A stretch of 64,000 bases of DNA from Roseicella sp. DB1501 (GTDB lineage Bacteria > Pseudomonadota > Alphaproteobacteria > Acetobacterales > Acetobacteraceae): positions 372,001-436,000 of the forward strand of contig NZ_JABFHG010000001.1 of assembly GCF_013112485.1 (NCBI RefSeq), given 5' to 3'. This document shows, one piece after another, positions 1-8,541 of the stretch. Made by a program: the position numbers and the translations under genes. The notes beneath the pieces were generated by a model. That model did not search any database. It saw nothing but the letters and a program-made list of their open reading frames with translations, and was not told the DNA's origin. Numbering within the stretch: the first letter of the stretch is position 1; the number at the start of each line of letters is the position of its first letter.

Positions 1-1
1 T

Positions 2-1972
2 CCCCGCCGCCTGGCCCATGCCATCCGCTTCCTCGCCATGGATGCCTGCGAACGCGTCGGGGAGGGCCATCCGGGCACGCCGCTGGGCGCCGCGGACATC
101 GCGACGGCGCTGTTCACCCGACACCTGAAATTCAACCCTGCCGATCCGCTCTGGTTCGATCGCGACCGCTTCGTGCTCTCCGCGGGCCATGGCTCGATGC
201 TGCTCTACGCGCTGCTGCACCTCACCGGCTATGCCAGCATGCCGATCGAGGCGATCCGCAGCTTCCGCGAGCTCGGCTCGGCCTGCGAGGGGCATCCGGA
301 ATACTGCCCGGCGCATGGCATCGAGGCGACGACGGGGCCGCTCGGCCAGGGCGTCGCCAATGCCGCCGGCATGGCGGTCGCCGAAGCCTTCCTCGCCGCG
401 CAGCTCGGCCCCGGGATCGTCGACCACCGCAGCTACGCCATCCTCGGGGATGGCTGCCTGCAGGAGGGCGTGGCGCAGGAGGTCACCTCCCTGGCGGGGC
501 ATCTGCGCCTCGGCAAGCTGTGCTGGCTGTGGGACGACAACCACATGACCGATGACGGCGCCATCGGCATCGCGCAGAGCGAGGACCTGCCCGCGCGCTT
601 CCGCGCCGCCCATTGGCAGGTGCTGGAGGTGGACGGCCACGATATCGACGCGGTGGATGCCGCGCTCAGCCTGGCGCGGCGCGACCCGCGGCCGAGCCTC
701 ATCGCCTGCCGCACCGTCATCGGCCGCGGCCTGCCGGGCGTCGAGGGCACCAGGGCGGCGCATAGCGGCAAGCTCACGCGGGCGCTGACGGATGCGGCGC
801 GCCGGGCGCTGGACTGGCCCCATCCCGCCTTCGAGATCCCCGCCGAGATCGCCGCCGCCTGGCGCGAGGCCGGACGGCGCAGCCTGCCCGACTACGACGC
901 CTGGCGGGGCCGCGTGGCCGCGCTCCCGGTCGAGAAGCGCCGCCTGCTGGACCGGCTGCGGGAGGGCCGCCTGCCGGCGGGCTGGGCGGACGGGCTGCGC
1001 GCCTATGCCGGCCGCGCCGCGGCGGAGGGCCTGACCCAGCATGGCTGGAAGACCTGCGGCGAGCTGGTCGATCTCGCCGCCGCGGCGATCCCCGAGATGC
1101 TCGCCGGCGCGCCGGACCTGGAGGCGGCGACGCAGCACAAGCGCCGGCTCCACGCCTTCACCGCCAAGGACCGCGCGGGCCGCTACCTGCATTACGGCGT
1201 GCGCGAGCATGCGATGGGATCGATGCTGAACGGCATCGCCGCGCATGGCGGCGTGGTGCCCTCCGGCGTGACCTATCTGGTCTTCTCGGATTACGAGCGG
1301 CCGGCCTTCCGCATGGCGGCGATGATGGGCCTGCCGGTCCTGTTCGCCTTCACCCATGACAGCATCGGCATCGGCCGCAACGGGCCGACGCACCAGCCTG
1401 TCGAATACCTGGCCTCGCTGCGCGCCATCCCGAACCTGCTGGTCTTCCGCCCCGCCGATGCCGTGGAGGCGGCGGAATGCTGGGAGCTGGCGATCGGCCA
1501 TCGCGGCGGCCCGTCCTGCCTGATCTTCGCCCGCCAGCCGCAGATGGCGGTGCGGCGAGAGGCCGGCGAGAACCGCAGCGCCCGCGGCGCCTATGTCATC
1601 GCCGAGGCGGAGGGTGGGCCGCGCGCCGCGACCATCCTGGCGACCGGCACGGAGGTCGCGCTGGCGCTGCAGGCGCGTGCGCTCCTGGCCGCCGAGGGGC
1701 TGTCCGTCGCCGTCGTCTCCATGCCCTGCTGGGAGCTGTTCGAGCAGCAGCCGCGGGACTACCGCGCCGCGGTGCTCGGCGAAGCGCCGCGCATCGGGGT
1801 GGAGGCGGCGGTGAGGCTCGGCTGGGACCGCTGGATCGGAGCCGAGGGGCCGTTCATCGGCATGTCCGGCTTCGGGGCCTCGGGCGCGGAGGAGGATCTC
1901 TGGCGCCATTTCGGCATCACCGCGGAGGCGGTTGCCGCGGCGGTCAGGGCGCGGGTGGCGGGGCCGGCGTGA
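2..1972 (+). CDS. tkt: Transketolase, 5' end outside the window
   Basis: Thiamine-diphosphate enzyme moving two-carbon ketol units in the pentose phosphate pathway; cytosolic. The reading frame is open from base 2 and the residues before the first ATG (RRLAHAIRFLAMDA) match the usual transketolase N-terminus, so the ATG at 38 is internal and the true start lies left of the window. Counted from that ATG, the TPP/metal motif GDGCLQEG begins near residue 137 and the DDN near 166; GEGHPGTPLG is near 8-17, and the pyrimidine-domain stretch HYGVREHAMG and the GRNGPTHQPVE loop are present. The 3' end overlaps the converging czcA gene by 29 bp. It diverges from the main housekeeping form in several loops, so it may be a second transketolase. 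Confidence 0.93.
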   Translation, partial: PRRLAHAIRFLAMDACERVGEGHPGTPLGAADIATALFTRHLKFNPADPLWFDRDRFVLSAGHGSMLLYALLHLTGYASMPIEAIRSFRELGSACEGHPEYCPAHGIEATTGPLGQGVANAAGMAVAEAFLAAQLGPGIVDHRSYAILGDGCLQEGVAQEVTSLAGHLRLGKLCWLWDDNHMTDDGAIGIAQSEDLPARFRAAHWQVLEVDGHDIDAVDAALSLARRDPRPSLIACRTVIGRGLPGVEGTRAAHSGKLTRALTDAARRALDWPHPAFEIPAEIAAAWREAGRRSLPDYDAWRGRVAALPVEKRRLLDRLREGRLPAGWADGLRAYAGRAAAEGLTQHGWKTCGELVDLAAAAIPEMLAGAPDLEAATQHKRRLHAFTAKDRAGRYLHYGVREHAMGSMLNGIAAHGGVVPSGVTYLVFSDYERPAFRMAAMMGLPVLFAFTHDSIGIGRNGPTHQPVEYLASLRAIPNLLVFRPADAVEAAECWELAIGHRGGPSCLIFARQPQMAVRREAGENRSARGAYVIAEAEGGPRAATILATGTEVALALQARALLAAEGLSVAVVSMPCWELFEQQPRDYRAAVLGEAPRIGVEAAVRLGWDRWIGAEGPFIGMSGFGASGAEEDLWRHFGITAEAVAAAVRARVAGPA

Positions 1973-4900
1973 CGCCCCCCGCCGATCCCGGCGCGGCATC
2001 GGCGCTGCCGAACCGCGCATAGAGGGCCGGCAGGACCATCAGGGTCAGCAGGGTGGCGGTGACGAGGCCGCCGATCACCACGGTGGCGATCGGCTTCTGC
2101 ACCTCGGCCCCTGCTCCCGTGGCGATCGCCATCGGCACGAAGCCGAGCGAGGCGACGAGGGCCGTCATCGCCACCGGCCGCAGCCGGTCCATGGCGCCCT
2201 GCCGGATCGCCTCCTCCCGGTCCAGGCCCGCGCCGCGGAGATGCTTCATGTGGTTCAGCATGACCAGGCCGTTCAGCACCGCGACGCCGGAGAGCGCGAT
2301 GAAGCCGACCGCCGCCGAGACCGAGAGCGGCATGCCGCGGAGCCAGAGCAGGGCGATGCCGCCGGTGAGCGCCAGGGGCACCGCGCTGAAGACCAGCAGG
2401 GCATCGCGCGGCGAGCCGAGCGCGGTGTAGAGCAGCAGGAAGATGAGGAAGAACACGGCAGGCACCACGACCATCAGGCGCTGCTGCGCCGCCTGCAGGT
2501 TCTCGAACTGCCCGCCCCAGGTCACGGAATGGCCGGCGGGCAGCCGCGTCTCGGCCGCGACCCGCGCCTGCGCCTCCGCCACCACCGAGGCGATGTCGCG
2601 CCCCCGGATATTGGCGGTGACCACGACGCGGCGCCTGCCATTCTCGCGGCTGACCTGGTTCGGTCCCTCGGTCAGGCGGAAGGCGGCGAGGCTGCGCAGC
2701 GGCACGGTCGCCGCGCCAGTCGCCGCGCCATCCACGCGGCGCGCCCCGGGCAGGGCGACCGGCAGGTTGCGCAGCGCCTCGAGATCGGCGCGCACCGCCT
2801 CCGGCACCCGGACGAGGATGGCGAAGCGCCGGTCGCCCTCGAAGATCCAGCCGGCCTCGCGCCCGCCGATGGCGGTGCCGATCACCTCCTGCACCGCATC
2901 CAGGCTGAGGCCGCGCCGGGCGATCTCCCCCTTGTCCACGGTGATCTCGAGGAAGGGCAGGCCCGTCGCCTGCTCCACGCGGACATCCTCGGCGCCCGCG
3001 ACGCCGCGCAGGATGCCCGCGACCTGGTTGGCGGCCACCAGCATCGGCGCGAATTCCTCGCCGAACACCTTGACCGCCAGATCGCTGCGGGTGCCGGCCA
3101 GCAGCTCGTTGAAGCGCATCTGGATGGGCTGGGTGAACTCGTAATTGTTGCCGGGTAGGCGCTTCACCGCCGCCTCGATGCGGGCGACGAGCTCGGTCTT
3201 GGGCAGCGCCGGGTCGGGCCACCGGTCGCGCGGCGTCAGGATGATGAAGGTGTCCGAGACGTTCACCGGCATCGGATCGGCGGCCACCTCGGCGGTGCCG
3301 GTCTTGGAGAAGACCACCGCGACCTCGGGGAAGCGCGAGACCGTTTGCTCGACCTGAAGCTGCATCGCCTGCGACTGGGTCAGCGAGGTCGAGGGAATGC
3401 GCAGCGCGTGCATGGCGATGTTGCCCTCATCCAGTTGCGGGATGAATTCCGAGCCGAGCCGCGTGCCAAGCAGCAGCGCGCCGAGGAAGAGCAGCGACGA
3501 GGCGCCAAGGACCGGGACCGGGCGCCGCAGGGCGAGGTCGAGCGCCGGGGCGTAGCCGCGCCTGAGGGCATGGACCAGCCGGTTGTCCCTCTCTTGCACC
3601 CGGCCGGTAACCGCCAACGCCACCATGGCCGGGACGAAGGTGAGCGAGAGGATGAAGGCCATGGCCAGGGCCATGATGACGGTCAGCGCCATGGGCGCGA
3701 ACATCTTGCCCTCGACCCCCTGGAAGGTGAGCAGCGGCAGGTAGACCAGGATGATGATGGCCTGGCCGAAGACCGAGGGCCGGATCATCTCTCGCGCCGC
3801 GGCGGCCACGGTCTCCAGCCGCTCCTCCAGGGCGAGCACCCGCCCGAGCGCGTGCTGCCGCGCGGCCAGGTGCCGCAGGCTGTTCTCGGTGATGATGACG
3901 GCGCCATCGACGATCAGGCCGAAATCGAGCGCGCCGAGGCTCATCAGATTCGCGCTGATGCCGGCCTTCAGCATGCCGGTCGCGGTGAGCAGCATGGTCA
4001 CCGGGATGACGAGCGCCGTGACCACCGCGGCGCGGAGGTTGCCCAGCAGCAGGAACAGCACCACGGCCACGAGGAGGGCGCCCTCGGCCAGGTTCCTCGC
4101 CACGGTGCGGATGGTGGCGTCCACCAGCTCGGTGCGGTTCAGCACGGTGCGGAGAGCGATGCCGGGCGGCAGCGAGCGGGCGATCTCCCCGAGCCGCGAC
4201 TCCACCGCCGCCGCGACGGTGCGGCTGTTCTCGCCGATCAGCATCAGCGCGGTGCCGATGACGGCCTCCGTCCCATTGGCGCTGCCGCTGCCGGTCCGCA
4301 GCTCCCGTCCCACCTCGACCCGGGCGATGTCGCGCACCCGCACAGGCACGCCCTCGCGCGTCGCCACCACGACGTCGCGGATCTCCTCGATGGTCTCGAG
4401 CCGCCCGCCGGAGCGGACCACATAGCCCTCGCCGCCGCGCTCGATATAGCCGGCGCCGCGGCTGGCATTGTTGCGCTCCAGCGCCTCCGCCAGTTCGGCG
4501 AAGGACAGGCCAAGGCCGATGAGCTTCGCCGGGTCGGGCTCGACATGGAACTGCTTCACCGCGCCGCCGATCGAATCCACCCCGGCCACGCCCGGCACGG
4601 TGCGGAGCTGCGGCCGGATCACCCAGTCCTGCAGCGTGCGGAGATAAGCCGTCCGCTCCAGCTCGGTCCCCAGGCGCTGGCCCTCGGGGGTCAGGTAGCT
4701 CCCGTCCGGCTGCCAGCCGGGGCGGCCCTCGCGCGCCGTGTCGCCCTCGCGGCGTGGCGCCCAGTCCACCGTCCACATGGTGATCTCGCCGAGCCCGGTC
4801 GAGATCGGTCCCAGGCGCGGCTCGACGCCCTCCGGCAGCAGCGCGCGCACCTCGGTCAGCCGCTCCAGCACCTGCTGGCGGGCGTAGTAGATATCCACCT

Positions 4901-5198
4901 CGTCGCGGAAGATGGCGACGACCTGGCTGAAGCCGTTGCGCGAGAGCGAGCGCGTGGATTGCAGCCCCTTGATGCCCGCCAGCGCCGTCTCGACCGGGAA
5001 GGTGACCTGCTTCTCCACCTCGTAGGGCGAGAGGGCGGGCGCCAGGCTGTTGATCTGCACCTGGGTGTTCGTGATGTCGGGCACGGCGTCGATGGGCAGC
5101 GTGTGCAGCGCGCGCAGGCCGAAGCCGGCGGCGGCGGCGACCAGCAGCACCACCAGCCAGCGCTGGCGGACCGAGAGGTCGAGGATGCGTGCGATCAT
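1944..5198 (-). CDS. czcA: CzcA/CusA-type heavy-metal RND efflux pump
   Basis: Inner-membrane proton-driven trimeric pump of the HME-RND family, exporting divalent metal ions (Co/Zn/Cd type) through CzcB and CzcC. The 1084-aa protein has the usual family length. The family signature DFGLIVDGAVIITEN lies at residues 425-439 with the acidic residues of the proton relay, and the periplasmic stretches QLDEGNIAMHALRIP and FNELLAGTRSDLAVKVFG are typical. I chose the ATG at 5198 (MIARILDLSVRQRW) because an extension to 5333 would translate the upstream hairpin region and has no family likeness. It is third in the minus-strand order czcC-czcB-czcA but is separated from czcB by 153 bp of structured DNA. 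Zinc/cobalt/cadmium specificity is inferred. Confidence 0.93.
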   Translation of the reverse strand: MIARILDLSVRQRWLVVLLVAAAAGFGLRALHTLPIDAVPDITNTQVQINSLAPALSPYEVEKQVTFPVETALAGIKGLQSTRSLSRNGFSQVVAIFRDEVDIYYARQQVLERLTEVRALLPEGVEPRLGPISTGLGEITMWTVDWAPRREGDTAREGRPGWQPDGSYLTPEGQRLGTELERTAYLRTLQDWVIRPQLRTVPGVAGVDSIGGAVKQFHVEPDPAKLIGLGLSFAELAEALERNNASRGAGYIERGGEGYVVRSGGRLETIEEIRDVVVATREGVPVRVRDIARVEVGRELRTGSGSANGTEAVIGTALMLIGENSRTVAAAVESRLGEIARSLPPGIALRTVLNRTELVDATIRTVARNLAEGALLVAVVLFLLLGNLRAAVVTALVIPVTMLLTATGMLKAGISANLMSLGALDFGLIVDGAVIITENSLRHLAARQHALGRVLALEERLETVAAAAREMIRPSVFGQAIIILVYLPLLTFQGVEGKMFAPMALTVIMALAMAFILSLTFVPAMVALAVTGRVQERDNRLVHALRRGYAPALDLALRRPVPVLGASSLLFLGALLLGTRLGSEFIPQLDEGNIAMHALRIPSTSLTQSQAMQLQVEQTVSRFPEVAVVFSKTGTAEVAADPMPVNVSDTFIILTPRDRWPDPALPKTELVARIEAAVKRLPGNNYEFTQPIQMRFNELLAGTRSDLAVKVFGEEFAPMLVAANQVAGILRGVAGAEDVRVEQATGLPFLEITVDKGEIARRGLSLDAVQEVIGTAIGGREAGWIFEGDRRFAILVRVPEAVRADLEALRNLPVALPGARRVDGAATGAATVPLRSLAAFRLTEGPNQVSRENGRRRVVVTANIRGRDIASVVAEAQARVAAETRLPAGHSVTWGGQFENLQAAQQRLMVVVPAVFFLIFLLLYTALGSPRDALLVFSAVPLALTGGIALLWLRGMPLSVSAAVGFIALSGVAVLNGLVMLNHMKHLRGAGLDREEAIRQGAMDRLRPVAMTALVASLGFVPMAIATGAGAEVQKPIATVVIGGLVTATLLTLMVLPALYARFGSADAAPGSAGGVTPAPPPAP

Positions 5199-5223
5199 AT
5201 GCCGTCGCCCTTTTACTGACGGA

Positions 5224-5276
5224 CCGGTCTTCCGACCGGCCCGAGGCCCCAAACGGGGCCCGCGACTTATGTCGCG
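5224..5276. promoter_or_regulatory. Three tandem hairpins upstream of czcA
   Basis: Three perfect 6-bp stems, each with a 4-nt loop, lie end to end: CCGGTC/GACCGG (5224-5239), GGCCCC/GGGGCC (5245-5260) and CGCGAC/GTCGCG (5261-5276). They sit in the czcB-czcA gap, 26 bp before the czcA start. No T-run follows, so simple intrinsic termination is unlikely; a role in mRNA processing or in setting the czcA level is inference. Confidence 0.6.
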
Positions 5277-5316
5277 AAGCCAAGCGAACCAGAGGGTCGC
5301 GCCCGGCGTCTGAGGA

Positions 5317-5344
5317 GGCCCGCATGCGGCCACGCATGCGGGCC
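5317..5344. terminator. Strong hairpin just after czcB
   Basis: A perfect 12-bp stem GGCCCGCATGCG / CGCATGCGGGCC with a 4-nt loop starts 7 bases after the czcB stop codon (minus strand). There is no U-tract, so it may be a partial terminator, attenuator or 3'-end protecting structure between czcB and czcA. Confidence 0.55.
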
Positions 5345-5351
5345 ATGAGGA

Positions 5352-6617
5352 TCAGTGCGAATGCTCGGCCTCGGCTTTCCCGAACTCGGCCTTGAGGAGG
5401 AAGGTGTTGCTGCTGGCGTAGCGCTCGCCCGGCGCGAGGCCGGAGACCACCTCGACCGCCTCCCGGTCGCCGCGGCCGAGCACCACCTCCCGCCGCCCGA
5501 ACCCTTCCGGCCCGCGGAGGAAGACGACGCTCTCCGTCCCGATCCGCTGCACCGCCGCGCGGGGCACCAGCACCGGCACGCGCTGCTCCCCAGTTTCGAC
5601 CTCGGCGGTGACGAAGCCGCCGGGCCGGAAGGCGCCCTCCGGGTTCGGCACCTCGACCACGGCGCGGGCCGAGCGCGTCTCCGGGTCCAGCACCGGGCTG
5701 AGGAAGACGATGCGGCCTTCGCCGCGCGCCTCGCCCTCGCCCTGGATCCGCGCCGCCATGCCCTCCGTCACGAAGCCCAGATCGGCGGGCGGCACCGCCA
5801 TCTCGACCCAGACGGTGGAGAGATCGGCCAGGGTGTAGACCTCCGCCTCGGCCGAGACCGCGTCGCCGAGCATCTTGGGGCGGGCGGTGATCCGCCCGGC
5901 GATCGGCGTCCGCACCTCCTGCCGCCGCAGCGCCTCGATCGGCTGGCGCGGCAGGGCCTCGATCTCCGCCTGGCCCAGGCCGATGGCGGCCAGCTTCTGG
6001 CGGGCCAGGTCGAGGCGGATCTGCGCCTCCTGCCAGTCGGTGCGCGCCTTCAGGAAATCCTGCTCGGCGGAGACCTTGCGCTGCCACAGCCGCTGCTCGC
6101 GCTCGAAGGTGAGGCGGGCCAGCTCGGTGGTGCGCAGCGCGGCGAGATACTCGCCCTTGGCGATGGCGATCTCGGCGCTCTCGACCACTGCCAGCACCTC
6201 GCCGGCCGCCACCATCTCGCCGAGGCGCTTGTTGAGCGCCGTGACGATGCCCGCCACCCGGGCCGGGACATGCGCCAGCCGGTCGGCATTCGCGGCCACG
6301 GTCCCGGGCAGGGCGGCGCGCCGCGCCACCATGCCGGGCCCCGCCTCGGCCAGCGCGATCCCGGCCGCGGCGATCTGCGCCTCCGTCATGCGGAGGGTGC
6401 CCTCGGGGGCCTCCTCGTCATGGGGATCGTCCGGCCCATGGGCATGGGGATGGGCGTGGTCGTGGTCCTCTTGCGACCCGGTCTTGCTGGCGGGGGCCGC
6501 GATCGGGGCCAGGCCAAGGCCCGACCGCAGCGTGGCGGGAAGGCCGGGGAGCAGCGCCGAGGCGCCGAGGGCGAGGGCGGCGCCCGCGAGGAAGGAGGGA
6601 AGCGGCTTCACGGTCAC
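5352..6617 (-). CDS. czcB: CzcB-type membrane fusion protein
   Basis: Periplasmic adaptor linking the RND pump CzcA to the outer-membrane channel CzcC. The 421-aa protein has an N-terminal membrane anchor (about residues 8-27) followed by a His/Asp-rich metal-binding stretch (DHDHAHPHAHG, residues 51-61), and the C-terminus again ends in EAEHSH. The central part has the biotinyl-lipoyl/alpha-hairpin/beta-barrel order of the family (ARVAGIVTALNKRLGEMV, coiled-coil residues about 165-215, RTPIAGRIT). Its start overlaps the czcC stop by 4 bp (ATGA), so the two are translationally coupled. The His-rich head supports a metal substrate. Confidence 0.92.
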   Translation of the reverse strand: MTVKPLPSFLAGAALALGASALLPGLPATLRSGLGLAPIAAPASKTGSQEDHDHAHPHAHGPDDPHDEEAPEGTLRMTEAQIAAAGIALAEAGPGMVARRAALPGTVAANADRLAHVPARVAGIVTALNKRLGEMVAAGEVLAVVESAEIAIAKGEYLAALRTTELARLTFEREQRLWQRKVSAEQDFLKARTDWQEAQIRLDLARQKLAAIGLGQAEIEALPRQPIEALRRQEVRTPIAGRITARPKMLGDAVSAEAEVYTLADLSTVWVEMAVPPADLGFVTEGMAARIQGEGEARGEGRIVFLSPVLDPETRSARAVVEVPNPEGAFRPGGFVTAEVETGEQRVPVLVPRAAVQRIGTESVVFLRGPEGFGRREVVLGRGDREAVEVVSGLAPGERYASSNTFLLKAEFGKAEAEHSH

Positions 6618-7969
6618 GGCCTCCCCATGGGCGCGGCGGCCACCGCCGCGCGGCCGCGCAGCCGGTCGATATCGGCCCGCACCTGCTGCACCTCGAGCAA
6701 GGCGGCATTGAGCTGCTCGCGGGCATCGGACAGGGCGCGCTGGGCGTCGAGCACCTCGAGCAGCGAGAACTTGCCCGCCGCATAGCCCTCCCGTGCCGCG
6801 CCGGCGGCCTCCCCGGCCGCGGGCAGGACGATGCGCCGGAGCGCATCCGCGGCGTGCCAGGCTTGGCCCAGGCGCCGCTCGGCATCGGCCAGGGCCGCGT
6901 CGAGATAGAGCCGCCCGCGCTCGGCCTCCGCCTCGGCCCGGCTCAGCTCGGCATCCGCGCGCAGGATGTTGCCCTGGTTCCGGTCGAAGACCGGCAGCGG
7001 CAGGCTGAGCCCGAGCACGAAGGCAGTGTCGCCCCCCGCCTCGCGGAAGCGGCGCAGCCCGGCGCCGATGGCAACATCCGGGATGGCGTTCCGCCGCTGC
7101 AGCTCCAGCTCGGCGCGGCGCTGCTCGATGAGCGCGTCCAGCCGGGCGCGGTCGAGCTGCCCCGGCGGCAGGGCCACCGCGCGGGCGGGATCGGGGCGCG
7201 GGCCGAGCTCGTCGAACCAGCTCGCCCGGCCCGGCATGACCTCGATCCCGGGCATGGCCAGCAGCACCGAGAGGGCGCGCAAGGCCACCGCCGCCTCCCG
7301 CTGCGCGCGGTCGAGACCCAGCAGGGCGGTCTCGCGCGCCACCTCGGCGCGCCGCTGCTGCGGGAAGGCTTCCCGTCCGGCCTCGACCCTGGCCCGCGTG
7401 GCGCGCAGCACCTCCTCGGCCAGCCGCCCCCGCTCCCGGGCGATCTCCACCGCCCGGCCGCTCGCCACCGCCGCGGCCAGGGCGCGGACCACCTCGCGCG
7501 CGAGATCGAGCCGCACCGCCTCGACATCGAGGCCGGTCAGCCCCACCGCCCGGTTCGCCGCCTCGATGCGGGCCTGCCGCTTGCCGCCGGTCTCGATGCG
7601 CTGGGACAGGCTGTAGGTGGTCTCGAGCGTGGAGAGGCCGCCATAGCGGCCGCTGCCGCCAATATTCTCGGCGTTGAGGGAAAGGTCCGGATTCGGCCGC
7701 AGCCCTGCGGTGACGCGGTCGCCCTGCGCCGCCCGGCGGCCCGCCTCGGCGCTGCGCAGGATGGGCGCGCGCGCCATGGCGAGCTCCACCGCCTGCGCCG
7801 GGGAGGTTACGACAAGCCGGCTGCCGGTCTCCGGCGCGGGGCCGGGCATTGCCGGGGCCGCCTGGCGGCGTGCCGGCTGCTCCGCCGCCGCGGGAGGCAG
7901 CAGGGTCGTGACGAGGATCGCCGCGCCCGGCAGGGCGAGCGACAGCAGGAACTGGAATCGAGGAGGCAT
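6614..7969 (-). CDS. czcC: CzcC-type outer-membrane efflux channel
   Basis: TolC-family outer-membrane factor completing the tripartite CzcCBA exporter. The 451-aa protein has a signal peptide (MPPRFQFLLSLALPGAAI, cleavage after a PPAAAE-like site), a proline-rich linker, and two OEP repeats rich in Ala/Arg/Glu heptads (LRPNPDLSLNAENIGG in the first; AIGAGLRRFREAGGD and LSLPLPVFDRNQGN in the second). It is the first of the three structural genes, 79 bp downstream of a small Cys/His protein with a hairpin in the gap. Regulation is inferred from the MerR-type promoter at 8511-8541. Confidence 0.92.
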   Translation of the reverse strand: MPPRFQFLLSLALPGAAILVTTLLPPAAAEQPARRQAAPAMPGPAPETGSRLVVTSPAQAVELAMARAPILRSAEAGRRAAQGDRVTAGLRPNPDLSLNAENIGGSGRYGGLSTLETTYSLSQRIETGGKRQARIEAANRAVGLTGLDVEAVRLDLAREVVRALAAAVASGRAVEIARERGRLAEEVLRATRARVEAGREAFPQQRRAEVARETALLGLDRAQREAAVALRALSVLLAMPGIEVMPGRASWFDELGPRPDPARAVALPPGQLDRARLDALIEQRRAELELQRRNAIPDVAIGAGLRRFREAGGDTAFVLGLSLPLPVFDRNQGNILRADAELSRAEAEAERGRLYLDAALADAERRLGQAWHAADALRRIVLPAAGEAAGAAREGYAAGKFSLLEVLDAQRALSDAREQLNAALLEVQQVRADIDRLRGRAAVAAAPMGRP

Positions 7970-7998
7970 GACACCCAGGGCTGACGACAGGCAGGCGA

Positions 7999-8029
7999 GC
8001 CGCCTTCCCCGGTCTTCGGGGCAGGCGGC
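7999..8029. promoter_or_regulatory. Hairpin between small ORF and czcC
   Basis: GCCGCCT-T-CCCCG, a 5-nt loop, then CGGGG-C-AGGCGGC: a 12-bp stem with one internal mismatch, in the 79-bp gap before czcC. It may modulate read-through from the metal-responsive promoter into czcCBA; this is inference. Confidence 0.45.
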
Positions 8030-8048
8030 CAGGACGACTGCGGTTCGA

Positions 8049-8411
8049 TCAGGCCCGGGGCGGGCGGGCGGGCGGCTCGGCCTCGAAGGAGGCGTAGGCA
8101 GGCGCCGCGACGGCCGCTTGGCGCATGGCGAGGAGGGCGCCGGGCCGGATGGGCGGCGGCGGCGTCAGGCGGTCCGCCAGCTGGCAGGCGCAGTGGGAGC
8201 CCGCATGGAGGATGCCGTGCGGGCGCGCAGGCGTGCCCGGGCTGTCATCCTGGCCGAGCGCGGCCGGGGCCGAAGCCGCCACCGTGGCGGGCACGCCGGC
8301 GCAGCCGGGCTCGGTGCAGGGCGGGACGAGCAGGGAGGCGATCAGGACGGCGGCGGCGATCAGGCGGGCGATCGCCGCCCACCCCCTCGCCTGCTGCGCC
8401 GCCTTGCGCAT
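8049..8411 (-). CDS. Small exported Cys/His protein of the czc operon
   Basis: A 120-aa protein with an N-terminal hydrophobic segment (residues 12-30) followed by cysteines at PPCTEPGC and a HAGSHCACQ cluster, then a proline-rich tail. I do not recognise a family with certainty; short Cys/His proteins (DUF2946-like) often precede Czc operons and may bind metal in the periplasm. It is the first gene after the MerR-type promoter, so it should be metal-induced with czcCBA. An upstream ATG at 8462 is in frame, but the extension is Arg/Lys-rich, so I prefer 8411. Function is unknown. Confidence 0.55.
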   Translation of the reverse strand: MRKAAQQARGWAAIARLIAAAVLIASLLVPPCTEPGCAGVPATVAASAPAALGQDDSPGTPARPHGILHAGSHCACQLADRLTPPPPIRPGALLAMRQAAVAAPAYASFEAEPPARPPRA

Positions 8412-8510
8412 GACCAGCCTGGCTCGGCCTCGCCGCACGCCCCTCTCCTTCTTCGCCCGCAACCCGTCCCGCCGCGGCTGCGGCCGGCGACGAGCGTCGT
8501 CATGCCGGGA

Positions 8511-8541
8511 GATATAGACCCTACAGCGACTGGAGGTTCAA
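8511..8541 (-). promoter_or_regulatory. MerR-type metal-responsive promoter/operator
   Basis: On the minus strand TTGAAC (-35, 8541-8536) and TATATC (-10, 8516-8511) are separated by exactly 19 bp, the overlong spacing that MerR activators correct. The spacer holds an imperfect dyad that reads ACCCTACAGCGACTGGAGGT on the plus strand, resembling operators of the CadR/PbrR branch. The -35 overlaps the stop codon of the regulator gene, and the promoter points at the small Cys/His gene and czcCBA. Confidence 0.82.

Noticed and set aside
3427-6087. An 886-codon minus-strand open frame across czcB and czcA
   Set aside because: It is an alternative frame of the efflux genes with Arg/Gly/Ala-rich low-complexity translation; the genuine frames have diagnostic motifs.
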